A program made the translations under genes and the position numbers. 64,000 nt of DNA. Origin: an uncultured Saprospiraceae bacterium. Its GTDB lineage: Bacteria; Bacteroidota; Bacteroidia; Chitinophagales; Saprospiraceae. Of this stretch, positions 55,184 through 64,000 are shown in pieces. Within the stretch, counting starts at the first letter, position 1. Each line of letters begins with the position of its first letter. The stretch covers positions 124,001 to 188,000 of the forward strand of contig CALIAU010000005.1 of the NCBI GenBank assembly GCA_938045585.1, read 5' to 3'. The notes under the pieces are model-generated. The model was not told the DNA's origin. It saw only the letters and a program-made list of their open reading frames with translations, and did no database searches.

Positions 55184-56958
55184 TGTTCCAAATTAATATT
55201 AAAGACTGATAACCATCGAGAAAAAATAAACACTCTGAATAACTTTTTAGTATCTCCTTCAGCAAATAATTCGTCCAAATGCACAATGGGTTCTAATTCT
55301 TTTTTTGATTCCAGAAGTACACTTTTAATATAGGCAAGATGTTCCTTCATCCATTTCTTTTCTGGTGTAGCAAATCCTAGTTTATCTTTTCTACTGTAAA
55401 TACGTTGAGGAAGTAAATCTTTCGACGCCTCTCTTAAAACCCACTTTGTTACACCTTCCCTAATTTTTAAGCCATCGCTTAAACTAAGCGCACATTCCAC
55501 TAAATGATGATCCAAATATGGCACACGTGATTCTATACCATGCGCCATTGCATTTCTATCTTCATATCTTAGAAGGGCCGAAACACCTAAACTAGACAAC
55601 AAATTTCTAGACATCTTTAATATAGTATCTTCTGGTTCTCTCTTAAAAAGTCTTGACTCGTCAAAGGCAAGATGTATGCATGTTTCATTCTTCTTTTTAC
55701 CCTTCTTTAGATATTGCACTAAATTTTCTTTGGCATTAATTTGAGGAAAACTATCCTTTGCTGTTTTAAACAATTTTGCTGCTCGAATAGGATTCGTTAC
55801 TAGTAAGTTTTTAAATACTGGTAAAAAGAATTTTTCATAGCCTGCAAAAATCTCATCTGCTCCTTGACCATCCAACATAACGCGTACTCCATCCTTTGCT
55901 GCTTTTTTAAATAAAGCAAACTGTGCGTACACAGCCAATCCATTAAAAGGTTCTTCTTGATGCCAGACGAGCGTATCCAAATCACGAAGAAACTCTTCAA
56001 AAGTAGGAGCTAAAATATTTCCTTCAAGTTTTGGGTTTTTTAAAACTTCATCTACATATTCCTTTTCATTAAATTTCTCTTCTGCATATACAACAGAATA
56101 GGTTTTATAGTTTTTTTCTACGCTTTCAGCAATATGCAAAGCAATAACAGAACTATCCAAACCACCTGACAGGGCACTTGCTGATTCAACATCTGCTCTT
56201 AAGCGTAAGTCAATTGAATTTTTAAGAAGTGTACGCACTTTTGAAATAGCCTCATCAGCTGAATATTCCTTTTCTTTTACATTAGCTAAACTATAGTATT
56301 CTTGTATTTCTACAGAAAAGTCACTGATATCAATAGTCATGCAATGTCCTCGTTCTAACTGGAGTACATCTTTAAACATTGTCTCCTTCGTATGATCGTG
56401 CATACCATATTCTAAGTATTCAAAAACCCGAACAGGATTGATCTTAGCGTTCCAGTTTTTAAAAGTGGTAAATGACTTAATTTCAGAAGCAATACTTACA
56501 CGATCTTTTTCTAACAAGTAATAAAACGGTTTTATCCCAAACCTATCTCTCGCACAAAACACAGTTTGTTTTTCTTTGTCATAAATTAGAAAAGACCATT
56601 GCCCATTAAACATGGAAAGACAAGCCTTTCCATATTCAGCATATGCAGCTAAAATTACTTCTGTATCAGAATCAGATGTAAACGAATAGCCTTTTGCTCT
56701 TAAATCATCTCGAATTTCTGGATAATTATAAATTGCACCATTAAAGACTATGACAAGACCAAAGGCCTCCATCGGCTGTTTGGCTAATTCTGAGGTATCA
56801 AAAATGGAAAGTCTATGATGTGCTAGACCAATTTGGGCATCGACGTACACATCGCTCATGTCTGGACCACGATGTTGTAATTGGGAAAGAGCCCCATTAA
56901 GTTCATCTATTTGAACACCTCCTTTATTCCTATTTATAATTCCAAATATTCCGCACAC
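55180..56958 (-). CDS. asnB: asparagine synthase (glutamine-hydrolysing)
   Basis: A 592-residue class II glutamine amidotransferase. The start is GTG 56958: the next codon must be the nucleophile Cys2 ('MCGIFGI'), which fixes it. GATase domain 1-200 has 'LQHRGPDMSD', 'GLAHHRLSIFD' and 'VIVFNGAIYNYPEIRDDL'; the synthetase domain has the ATP loop 'ALSGGLDSSVIAL'. Copies in glycan loci often amidate uronic acids or other sugar carboxylates, so a role in polysaccharide modification rather than general asparagine supply is likely. Cotranscribed with the GT2. Confidence 0.9.
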   Translation of the reverse strand: MCGIFGIINRNKGGVQIDELNGALSQLQHRGPDMSDVYVDAQIGLAHHRLSIFDTSELAKQPMEAFGLVIVFNGAIYNYPEIRDDLRAKGYSFTSDSDTEVILAAYAEYGKACLSMFNGQWSFLIYDKEKQTVFCARDRFGIKPFYYLLEKDRVSIASEIKSFTTFKNWNAKINPVRVFEYLEYGMHDHTKETMFKDVLQLERGHCMTIDISDFSVEIQEYYSLANVKEKEYSADEAISKVRTLLKNSIDLRLRADVESASALSGGLDSSVIALHIAESVEKNYKTYSVVYAEEKFNEKEYVDEVLKNPKLEGNILAPTFEEFLRDLDTLVWHQEEPFNGLAVYAQFALFKKAAKDGVRVMLDGQGADEIFAGYEKFFLPVFKNLLVTNPIRAAKLFKTAKDSFPQINAKENLVQYLKKGKKKNETCIHLAFDESRLFKREPEDTILKMSRNLLSSLGVSALLRYEDRNAMAHGIESRVPYLDHHLVECALSLSDGLKIREGVTKWVLREASKDLLPQRIYSRKDKLGFATPEKKWMKEHLAYIKSVLLESKKELEPIVHLDELFAEGDTKKLFRVFIFSRWLSVFNINLEH

Positions 56959-57118
56959 CTTGGATGTCGATTTAAGAGTAAAAATAAAGAAGTTCCTTAG
57001 AGTAATACCATTCTATAGCCTCTTATAACGAATTGTACCCTATCTCAGCCTAGGAATAGCCATAACTTTATATCAATTCCGTACTTTTATCATAAGATAC
57101 ATCGGATGAAGAGAAAGC

Positions 57119-58087
57119 ATGTCAAATAGGAATAAGGAGATAAGAAAAAACTATATACAGGCTTGTGCTGAGCATAAGAATCTACCTATATATTTCCAAG
57201 CATGGTGGTTAGATATTGTATGTGGGGCGGATAATTGGACTGCCCTTATAGAGTATGGTCATAACAAGCGTGTTGATGGTCTTTGGCCTATACCCTTAAC
57301 TAAATCTTATGGCTTAACAGTCACTAGACACCCTGCTCTTACTCCCTTCTTAGGGATCAAAATTTTCACACCAAGCGATATTGAAAAAACTTCATCACGA
57401 CTAAAATTTAGGCAAAGGATTACAGAGTCATTAATTGAAAAATTTAAGCACTTAAACTTGAGCTTTTTCAACCAACACTTTCATGAAGAAAATAATGACC
57501 TTCAAAATTTATTTTGGAATAATTTTAAACAACAAGTATATAATAGATATGTAATTAGTCCCATTCAAGTGGACACACTTCTTCAATCTTTCGATGGAGA
57601 CATCAGAACCAATATTAAAAAAGCCAATGCCATTGCTCATTGCAAGCGCTCAAATACTTGTATAGAATTATATGAAATGTTGCGTTCAGGATTTAGTAAT
57701 TCCTCAACAACGATACCCTACTCTGAAGAAACATTGAATGCATTATTAACTAAGATATTTGAAACAACTCCGAGTAAATTAATTGTTGCAGAAAAAGAAG
57801 GGAAAATAATTGGTGCCTGTTTAATACTTATTGATAAAGAAACAGCATATCTCAACTGCTTGGGAGTCAATCAGAACTATAGAAACTCCGGCATTTCTAG
57901 CTTACTAATTTGGGAGGGCATACAGTTTGCAGCCGAACATGTAAATCGTTTTGATTTCTCTGGTAGCATGATACCCAACATTTCTAACTTCTTTAGAGGC
58001 TTTGGTGGAGAGAAGGTAAATTATAATAACGTCAAGTGGTACAAGAATAAACTTGTGCATTTATTACATCAAACCTTCATAGCGTAA
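57119..58087 (+). CDS. FemAB/GNAT-type acyltransferase of the polysaccharide locus
   Basis: A 322-residue protein of the GNAT/FemAB-like type (Acetyltransf_6). N-terminal half: 'LPIYFQAWWLDIVCGADNW', 'DGLWPIPLTKSYGLTVTRHP'. C-terminal half carries the GNAT core, 'KLIVAEKEGKIIGACLIL', 'YLNCLGVNQNYRNSGISSLL', and 'FDFSGSMIPNISNFFRGFGG'. Members in exopolysaccharide loci may transfer amino-acyl or acyl groups to sugars; the substrate is unknown. Begins a three-gene plus-strand run with 58094 and 59433. Confidence 0.75.
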   Translation: MSNRNKEIRKNYIQACAEHKNLPIYFQAWWLDIVCGADNWTALIEYGHNKRVDGLWPIPLTKSYGLTVTRHPALTPFLGIKIFTPSDIEKTSSRLKFRQRITESLIEKFKHLNLSFFNQHFHEENNDLQNLFWNNFKQQVYNRYVISPIQVDTLLQSFDGDIRTNIKKANAIAHCKRSNTCIELYEMLRSGFSNSSTTIPYSEETLNALLTKIFETTPSKLIVAEKEGKIIGACLILIDKETAYLNCLGVNQNYRNSGISSLLIWEGIQFAAEHVNRFDFSGSMIPNISNFFRGFGGEKVNYNNVKWYKNKLVHLLHQTFIA

Positions 58088-58093
58088 ATACCC

Positions 58094-59440
58094 ATGGAGA
58101 CGTCAAAGCAAATAATTGTATTAGCAACTGTAGAAGGGTTCGTATCTGAACGTCTTGCTTATACTATTGCTTTTATTAATGCACATCCATTAAAACCTCA
58201 ATCGATTGATATCGTCTTATCTGAGGACGATACTGATTCGAAGGGCTTGGTACTGCGGTATGGTGAAAAAGAAATAATTCCAGCACAAAAATATTTTTTC
58301 CTCAAGGAGGTTCCTGAACATGCCTACTATATAAATCGATATCAAACGAAGGATACACATGTATGCAGCGTAGAAACTAAACAATGTGAAAATGATGTTT
58401 TCTTTAAAGAAGGTGCTTTTTCTTTTGACATTTTTGAGACCATCTTTTTTCATATCAGTCGATATGAAGAAGTGCATGCACATGCATCGGACATAAATCA
58501 AGCAGGATGGTTAAAAGAAACAGAACACATTCTCATACAATATAAAATTCAAGATATTCCAGTCGTTGACCATTTGGTTAGAGCATTTTTTAATGAGGTT
58601 TTACAAGAACACATAGATATCTCTAGTACTTATTCACTTTCTCATGATATAGATATCCTAACACGCTTTCAACCTGCATTTAAATTTTATCGCTCATTAC
58701 TCGCGACAATGTTTTATCGTAGGGGAATCCAGCAGCTAAATGAAAGTATACGGTATTACAAGGAGATGAAGAGTAAAAACTTGCCCGACCCTTATTACAA
58801 CTTTGAAGCTTTGCTTTCACAAGAACTCAATGTAGTTTCTCGTGTAATTTATTTTATGGTAGGTGGAAATTCTAAATATGATAATAAATACAAGATAACA
58901 GATGAGAAAGTGGATGAAATTGCATCACTAGCAAGAAATAATGCTTATCAAATAGGCTTACACACTAGCTATAATACTATGTTTGACATAGACAGATTTA
59001 GATCTGAGAAAAAACGCTTAGAAAATCGTCTAGATATTCAGGTAAGGCATAACAGACAGCATTGGTTACGATGGGATTGGGACAAGACACCATTTATCCT
59101 TGAAGAATTATCAATAGAAACAGATTCCTCAATGGGATATAATTCACATTTAGGATTTAGGTGTGGAACAGGCTTTCCTTACAAGATGTATAACTTTATT
59201 AAAGAAGCAAGATTTTCTTGGACAGAGCTACCCATGTCATTTATGGAAAGTTCAGCTATACATAATAGCAAGTTAGCTCATAATGACATAGAAGAAATCA
59301 TGGTTGACTTTATCCAAAAGAATAAAAACAATACACATGTTGAGATGAATTTTCACAATTCAAATTTCGATCCCACATTAGAATCAGGAAAGAAGATACA
59401 TGCATTTTACTTCATGCAACTAAAAGAGCTAATTGGATAA
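58094..59440 (+). CDS. polysaccharide deacetylase-like protein (DUF7033 type)
   Basis: A 448-residue protein. The N-terminal 170 residues resemble the DUF7033 lead domain ('FEAIFFHISRYEE'-type segment, here 'FETIFFHISRYEEVHAHASD'). The rest is a carbohydrate-esterase-4-like barrel: 'TYSLSHDIDI' (His-Asp pair), 'YQIGLHTSYNT', 'VRHNRQHWLRWDWD' and 'HLGFRCGTGFPY'. Metal ligands seem present but the motifs differ from NodB. It may deacetylate or otherwise modify a sugar. Overlaps the next GT by 8 bases. Confidence 0.7.
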   Translation: METSKQIIVLATVEGFVSERLAYTIAFINAHPLKPQSIDIVLSEDDTDSKGLVLRYGEKEIIPAQKYFFLKEVPEHAYYINRYQTKDTHVCSVETKQCENDVFFKEGAFSFDIFETIFFHISRYEEVHAHASDINQAGWLKETEHILIQYKIQDIPVVDHLVRAFFNEVLQEHIDISSTYSLSHDIDILTRFQPAFKFYRSLLATMFYRRGIQQLNESIRYYKEMKSKNLPDPYYNFEALLSQELNVVSRVIYFMVGGNSKYDNKYKITDEKVDEIASLARNNAYQIGLHTSYNTMFDIDRFRSEKKRLENRLDIQVRHNRQHWLRWDWDKTPFILEELSIETDSSMGYNSHLGFRCGTGFPYKMYNFIKEARFSWTELPMSFMESSAIHNSKLAHNDIEEIMVDFIQKNKNNTHVEMNFHNSNFDPTLESGKKIHAFYFMQLKELIG

Positions 59441-60629
59441 ACCAAAGAAAAAGATATTACTTATCGGTGAGCTCTATAAGCCACTAATTCCTTGGTTCCT
59501 TGAGTCAAAGGTTCCACAGGGTGTCCCAGGTGTTTACAATTTATATAAGTATTTAGGAAATTCAGATAGGTACAGTTTTTACTCTATTGTCTATAATCCT
59601 AAAATAAATTTTCAACGCCAGTTTGATAATGGCTCTGTACTAGAACTACACAAATTTTACTTTCCATTCTACTATCTTTGGAAACTTCTTGTGTTTTTTA
59701 AACTCATTTTTTGGGGAAACAAAAAACTAAAAGAAGAGTCTTTTGATCTTGTCTATGGTTTGAGCACCTTTTCTACGATTGCAGCCTACTTAGGTAAAAA
59801 ACATGGCATCGCTTCCGTAGGAAGAATTTATGGCACCATTTTAACTAAGAATGTTAAAAATAAAAACTACCTGAAATTATATACTCGATTCTTCTTTGAC
59901 ATACTTGCAATAAAATATCCAGCAGACCACGTTATTTCTACTCTTGATGGTACTTCTTATGACAAAGTGTTTAATCACTTTAATAAAAATAAGGAGGTTA
60001 TACTGTATTACAACGGCATGGAGCAAAAACTACGGTCACAGCTATTAGCACAGCCAGCAACGAAAGTTTTAAGCAGTACAAAGCCAATTAGACTTTGCTA
60101 CATTGCCCGTTTAGAGAGCTATAAACGTGTAGAACTAGGTATAGAACTTGTGTCTTATCTCGTACACCAGAAACAAATAAAAAATATTGTTTTATCCATT
60201 CTTGGCAGCGGCTCTGAAGAGAATAAATTAAAATCATTGCTTAGCAAATTACAACTAGAAGACTATGTAAACTTTATTCCAGAGATGCCTCATGAGAACC
60301 TAGCAGAATTTATTGCAAATGAGCAAGTCTCTCTTTTTTTCTATGAAGGAGGGAGTTTAGGAAATATCTTATGGGAATGTGCTATGGCGGGTAAACTTAT
60401 ACTTACAGTCGACAATGGTGACACTGCAGATCTTTTTAAAGACGGTAAAAATTGTCTGATTGCGCAAGACAATGAACGATTACCTCAGGTGATGGGTGAT
60501 AAGCTTGTTGCCCTATTAGACAAGGACATTTCAGCTATAAGTGAAGCTGGTCGGAAAGTAGTCGAGAAACATATAGGAACCTGGGAAGACAGATTTGATA
60601 AAGAATTTTCCTCCTTATTTGAAGAGTAA
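59433..60629 (+). CDS. GT-B glycosyltransferase
   Basis: A 398-residue protein with a GT-B pattern: 'KKKILLIGELYKPLIPWF' at the N-terminus, 'PIRLCYIARLESYKRVELGI' starting the donor domain, and 'YEGGSLGNILWECAMAGKLI' near 305, with the usual Glu. Start TTG 59433 lies in an 8-base overlap with the deacetylase-like gene. The last gene of this plus-strand run; convergent with the NodB-type deacetylase. Confidence 0.82.
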   Translation: MDKPKKKILLIGELYKPLIPWFLESKVPQGVPGVYNLYKYLGNSDRYSFYSIVYNPKINFQRQFDNGSVLELHKFYFPFYYLWKLLVFFKLIFWGNKKLKEESFDLVYGLSTFSTIAAYLGKKHGIASVGRIYGTILTKNVKNKNYLKLYTRFFFDILAIKYPADHVISTLDGTSYDKVFNHFNKNKEVILYYNGMEQKLRSQLLAQPATKVLSSTKPIRLCYIARLESYKRVELGIELVSYLVHQKQIKNIVLSILGSGSEENKLKSLLSKLQLEDYVNFIPEMPHENLAEFIANEQVSLFFYEGGSLGNILWECAMAGKLILTVDNGDTADLFKDGKNCLIAQDNERLPQVMGDKLVALLDKDISAISEAGRKVVEKHIGTWEDRFDKEFSSLFEE

Positions 60630-60632
60630 ACG

Positions 60633-61421
60633 TTACAACTCACCTTTTAGCTTAAGCTTTGATTTTACCAAACTATCATAGGCGCCGTGCAACCATCGAT
60701 TCCAAATTCTTGTGTTTTGCCAAAGTTCTAAAGAGTCTCTATGATTGAGATAGTTGTTATCATTTCTAAAGCCCGGAATAATTGTGAAGGCAGCTTTGTA
60801 TCCAGCTTGTTTAACAAGATTTTGAACTTCTCTAGGGGCATTGACTAATTGACCAAAAGGATATGCAAAAACATGTATCGGCTTTTTAATAATTTCTTCT
60901 AAAGTTTGTTTATCGCTAACTATTTGTTCTTTCAAAACTTCTTGCGAATGGCTTTGACTAAAGTCACAATGATCTTTTGTATGGCCACCTATACTCACAA
61001 CATTGTGCGCAGAAAGGCTGATTAAATCATCTTTACTTAATACATCAAGAAAAGTCTCCTTTCTTCTAACCTTCTCTTTTAGAAATGCTCTACCCTCATT
61101 TCTTTCTAAACCTAAAAGACCAGAGTTTACAAAAAAACAAACGGGGATTTCAAGTTCCAGAATTACCGGTAGGACATTGCTTATCCATGATTTATATCCA
61201 TCGTCAAAACTTATAGCGACTGGGTTCTCTTTATCTGTAGTATACACATCTTCTATTGGCACAATATTAAAATTATCTTTAAGCCAAATCATCCGTGTTT
61301 TGAAATTGCTTTTATCTTGTATATCATGGAAGCACAAAACACGCGGACCTGTTTTTCTTTGAAAGAAGGGCGTATACCCTATCCATAAATCTCGAACTCT
61401 ATTTCTAAACCTCCTTTTCAA
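60633..61421 (-). CDS. polysaccharide deacetylase family protein (NodB-type)
   Basis: A 262-residue CE4 enzyme. Motif 1 'VAISFDDGYKSW' with the Asp pair; motif 2 'SIGGHTKDHCDFSQ' with H-x3-H metal ligands; motif 3-like 'VFAYPFGQLVNAPREVQ'. No signal peptide, so it may act on a lipid-linked intermediate in the cytosol or be exported otherwise. Start TTG 61421 overlaps the upstream sulfotransferase by 17 bases. Confidence 0.88.
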   Translation of the reverse strand: MKRRFRNRVRDLWIGYTPFFQRKTGPRVLCFHDIQDKSNFKTRMIWLKDNFNIVPIEDVYTTDKENPVAISFDDGYKSWISNVLPVILELEIPVCFFVNSGLLGLERNEGRAFLKEKVRRKETFLDVLSKDDLISLSAHNVVSIGGHTKDHCDFSQSHSQEVLKEQIVSDKQTLEEIIKKPIHVFAYPFGQLVNAPREVQNLVKQAGYKAAFTIIPGFRNDNNYLNHRDSLELWQNTRIWNRWLHGAYDSLVKSKLKLKGEL

Positions 61422-62256
61422 AATTCCAATTTAGTTTTCTATTTAATAATTCTTCGACGTAGACAATATCTTCTTTAAAGGTAGTTGCAATTTTATAGTA
61501 CTGTTCTTTTGAAATTATGTTTTTCTTTTCTTTTGTATTTACATTTCTCAACAGACTTGGCAAACCAGAGTTTTTAACAATCCACCAAATCTTATCTCCA
61601 ACAATGGACTCTTGCAATTTTTCTGAAATAGTATTCATAGAAGATTCCATTTTTAGGTTTTTGGGTATCCTTCCAGAATTTATAATGTTCTCAAGTTGCG
61701 AGGGTACAAAGTTGGAGTCCACACCTAAAAATCTAAATATATTCTGGGTACATAATAAAGCATTTGATTCAATGTCTTCGTAAATTAAAATATGCAATTG
61801 TTCCCTGGGTATAAAATCAAATAATCTATTAAGTTGTTTTTTATATCTTCCTTGACCAAGGTAGGTCACATCAGTTTCTAAGGCTTCAGTAAATGATGTA
61901 TTGGGATCAAGGGTGCCTGCCTTTATACTATTATAATACTGCGAAAAGGCTCTATCTACTGGATCTCTTAAACTTACTAAGAGTTTTATGTTTGGATATG
62001 TATGGGCTATTCTTTCTAATGCCTGTTCTGTAAAAAGGTATTCTGTTGAAAACTCTCCAGCTAAGGCTTTACCATTACTACATCTTTTTTCATACTGCTC
62101 TTCGTACCAACTTATTCCCTTTTTCCACTTTTCTTCTCTTGAGAAAAAATTAATTTCCTTATAAGGAAGACAGAGCTGCGGATGCTCATACATACAAGCA
62201 TAAATCCATGAAGTGGCTGCTTTTTCTACTCCTATTCCTAGAAAACTTGGTCTCAT
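61405..62256 (-). CDS. sulfotransferase (type 3)
   Basis: A 283-residue sulfotransferase. PAPS loop 'FLGIGVEKAATSWIYACMYE' (residues about 5-24), followed by 'LPYKEINFFSREEKWKKGIS'; 3'-phosphate site 'LLVSLRDPVDRAFSQYYNSI'. This is the heparan N/O-sulfotransferase-like group; an acceptor sugar cannot be named. It is cotranscribed with the NodB-type deacetylase. An N-deacetylation/N-sulfation sequence, as in heparan sulfate, is therefore conceivable. Confidence 0.88.
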   Translation of the reverse strand: MRPSFLGIGVEKAATSWIYACMYEHPQLCLPYKEINFFSREEKWKKGISWYEEQYEKRCSNGKALAGEFSTEYLFTEQALERIAHTYPNIKLLVSLRDPVDRAFSQYYNSIKAGTLDPNTSFTEALETDVTYLGQGRYKKQLNRLFDFIPREQLHILIYEDIESNALLCTQNIFRFLGVDSNFVPSQLENIINSGRIPKNLKMESSMNTISEKLQESIVGDKIWWIVKNSGLPSLLRNVNTKEKKNIISKEQYYKIATTFKEDIVYVEELLNRKLNWNFEKEV

Positions 62257-62454
62257 TGTAATACGCTCTTAGTGCGAATTATTATAATTAAGATAAATTA
62301 CAAATTTCAATTAAATCAACTAGCTATCCAACATAGTATATGTCTGGTAAGTTGACATAACTAAAAGTAATTTAAAATTAGAAAATTCTGAGAATTGAAT
62401 TGAGAGGAGAGAAATGAAGTGAGTGCTTGAAAGCTAAGGAAGCTAAGCTATTGA

Positions 62455-63609
62455 TTAGGATTTAGTATACTGCTTGACGACTTCATTTACCACATCAACA
62501 ATATTCTTTGCAATAATCTTATCATCAAAAAGAGCTATAGTCTTTTGTCGACCGTTGTTGCCCATTTCTTCTAATTCTTCATTTTGCATGTTGATTATAG
62601 TGTCCATAGCAGAGCGTAAGGCATCACTATTCTTTACGGGCACTAGAAGACCATTTTCTCCATGGTCAATAGCTTCTCTACATCCAGCAGTTTCTGTTGC
62701 AATGACAGGTTTACCCATAGCCATAGACTCAGTTAAAGATCTAGCAATTGCTTCTCTATAGGATGGAAGCACTATGCAATCAGAATCAGAGATAATTTTC
62801 CTAACGTCTTTTAGATAGCCTTTGTAGTCAATAATATCTTCATGTACCCAGCGTGCAAGTTCGTCTGGATTCACTGAAGATGGGTTGTCTTTATCCAGCT
62901 CTCCTACAACTGTAAATCGAGATTTACCTTTATATTCTTCTTTGATTTGTTCTGCAGCATTAACGAATTCTTTGATTCCCTTATCATACAAGAGTCTACC
63001 GATGAATGTAAATCGAGTTACTCCGTTTCTATTAAATGCTCCGTCAGGGGAAAAGTGATTAATATTCACCCCACAGCCTTTAACAGAGATTGCATTTTCT
63101 GCTTTTACCATACCCTTGTCAGAAAACATCAATCTATCGTCTTCATTTTCAAAGATTACTTTCTTATGAAATCGAGAACTAAGTTTATACATAAAGGAAA
63201 CGAGCCATTCCATCCAACCCTTTCTTAAGAAAGGATAACCTAAGCCAGTAACAACTCCTATCGTTGGAATACCACTTAATTTACCCGCTATTGCTCCATA
63301 AATGTTTGGCTTATGTGTATAGTGCAATACCAGGTCCAATTCTAATATTTTGTACTTCCTTCTGAGTTCCTCAATAAATATGAGATCTTTTATTGGATGC
63401 TTACCATCTCTGGTTATAAATCGTAAATGAATGTGTTTGACCTTAGGGAATCTCTCTTTGTACTCTATGAATTCATCCATTGGGGCAAGAACAAATACTT
63501 CATAGTTATCTGCTAAGAGTTTCTCAATAACGTTTAGTCTGAAATTATAGATGTTCCAGGTAGTATTTGCGACAATTCCTATGCGTTTGCGTGGATTCTT
63601 AGATTTCAT
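62455..63609 (-). CDS. family 4 glycosyltransferase
   Basis: A 384-residue GT4: N-terminal 'RIGIVANTTWNIYNFRLNVI', 'HYTHKPNIYGAIAGKLSGIP', 'GVVTGLGYPFLRKGW'; donor domain 'TRFTFIGRLLYDKGIKEFVN' and 'YREAIARSLTESMAMGKPVI' with E-x7-E. This resembles N-acetylhexosaminyl or fucosaminyl transferases of O-antigen and capsule loci. ATG 63609 is used; a GTG stands one codon earlier. The 198-base gap downstream to the sulfotransferase shows no gene. Confidence 0.88.
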   Translation of the reverse strand: MKSKNPRKRIGIVANTTWNIYNFRLNVIEKLLADNYEVFVLAPMDEFIEYKERFPKVKHIHLRFITRDGKHPIKDLIFIEELRRKYKILELDLVLHYTHKPNIYGAIAGKLSGIPTIGVVTGLGYPFLRKGWMEWLVSFMYKLSSRFHKKVIFENEDDRLMFSDKGMVKAENAISVKGCGVNINHFSPDGAFNRNGVTRFTFIGRLLYDKGIKEFVNAAEQIKEEYKGKSRFTVVGELDKDNPSSVNPDELARWVHEDIIDYKGYLKDVRKIISDSDCIVLPSYREAIARSLTESMAMGKPVIATETAGCREAIDHGENGLLVPVKNSDALRSAMDTIINMQNEELEEMGNNGRQKTIALFDDKIIAKNIVDVVNEVVKQYTKS

Positions 63610-63747
63610 CACTTACTATAAAGGTACAAATTTTTAAATTCAAAAGAATTAGTAGAAAATCAGACACAATGCGTTTTAAGGTACAGAAGAGTGTTAAAGT
63701 CTTATTGATAAGAGAGATTAGCAGCTTAGACAGAATTAAGGCTAGAA

Positions 63748-64000
63748 TTAAGCCTTTGTTTTTATAAGTTTGCCAGGATTACCCACAACAAGATTATTAT
63801 CTTCTATATCTCTTGCTAAAAATGCGGCAGCAGAAATAACATTATTATTTCCTATTGATTTTCCTTGGATGACAGTAGAATTTGTTCCGATTACATTTCT
63901 ATTTCCAATAACACAATCTCCTGATATATTAGCAGCTGGATTAATTACATTAAATTCACCTATTACCGTATCATGCCCAATTGTACAGTTAAGGTGTATA
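63748..64000 (-). CDS. C-terminal part of a NeuD/PglD-like sugar O-/N-acyltransferase (partial)
   Basis: The minus-strand frame from 64000 down to TAA 63748 encodes 83 residues of left-handed beta-helix: 'CTIGHDTVIGEFNVINPAAN', 'GDCVIGNRNVIG', 'GKSIGNNNVISAAAFLARDI' and the closing 'VVGNPGKLIKTKA'. The I/V-G-x4 hexapeptide pattern and ending are those of NeuD/PglD-type acetyltransferases, which modify nucleotide-linked amino sugars or sialic acids in polysaccharide loci. The N-terminal part lies outside the window. Confidence 0.8.
   Translation of the reverse strand, partial: IHLNCTIGHDTVIGEFNVINPAANISGDCVIGNRNVIGTNSTVIQGKSIGNNNVISAAAFLARDIEDNNLVVGNPGKLIKTKA

Noticed and set aside
62257-62454. 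Possible small gene in the 198-base gap before the type 3 sulfotransferase
   Set aside because: Only an AT- and purine-rich stretch with no ORF of credible composition; nothing supported.

Overview
The window looks like a chromosomal segment of a free-living member of the Bacteroidota. The evidence is: secreted proteins with type IX secretion (T9SS) C-terminal sorting domains; a PorV/PorQ-type barrel; two giant PorU2-like C25 proteins; a CarboxypepD_reg TonB-dependent receptor; a Lacal_2735-type small protein; two adjacent OmpH/Skp genes; and repeated -7 promoter elements of the Bacteroidota type TAnnTTTG. The DNA is AT-rich. Three sulfotransferases in one glycan locus would fit a marine or other sulfate-rich habitat, but that is inference. 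I saw no tRNA, rRNA, CRISPR array, prophage or intact insertion sequence.

Layout. 0.3-4.7 kb: a CMD/AhpD-like protein, then a secreted set made of a DM13 lipoprotein, an outer-membrane barrel, a DUF547 protein and a CxxCH-containing T9SS cargo. 4.7-6.6 kb (minus): small Lacal_2735 protein, an SDR without its catalytic Tyr, a GNAT and a DinB-like protein. 6.7-6.85 kb: a GC-rich hairpin element. 7.1-12.1 kb: cold-shock protein, an ABC-F ATPase with one degenerate composite site, a tiny Lys-rich protein, a TonB receptor and a cupin. 12.2-17.3 kb (minus): two POT peptide transporters, a DUF3108 protein and a flippase-like membrane protein. 17.4-18.8 kb: ruvC against HIT-greA.

18.9-27.8 kb (minus): a three-gene outer-membrane operon (CarboxypepD_reg TonB receptor, 1362-aa secreted protein with a T9SS-like tail, PorV/PorQ barrel). 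27.9-31.7 kb: a 2-hydroxyacid dehydrogenase divergent from carB, whose product lacks the C-terminal allosteric (MGS) domain. 31.7-31.9 kb: a 7-bp tandem repeat and a second GC-rich element. 31.9-38.9 kb (minus): M14 carboxypeptidase T9SS cargo, small secreted protein, murI, two ompH genes, rsmG and a membrane GT2.

39.2-49.2 kb: two tandem genes of about 5 kb for C25 (gingipain-like) proteins of the PorU2 type, both with the His/Cys catalytic pair. 49.3-64 kb: a surface polysaccharide locus on both strands, with four GT4/GT-B and two GT2 glycosyltransferases, three sulfotransferases, an asparagine synthase, a FemAB/GNAT protein, two deacetylase-like proteins and the end of a NeuD/PglD-like acyltransferase. 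T9SS sortases of the PorU family are known to join cargo to anionic lipopolysaccharide, so the position of the PorU2 pair next to a glycan locus is suggestive, but a functional link is not shown here. Several genes between 35 and 62 kb lack an ATG and appear to start at TTG, GTG or possibly ATT.
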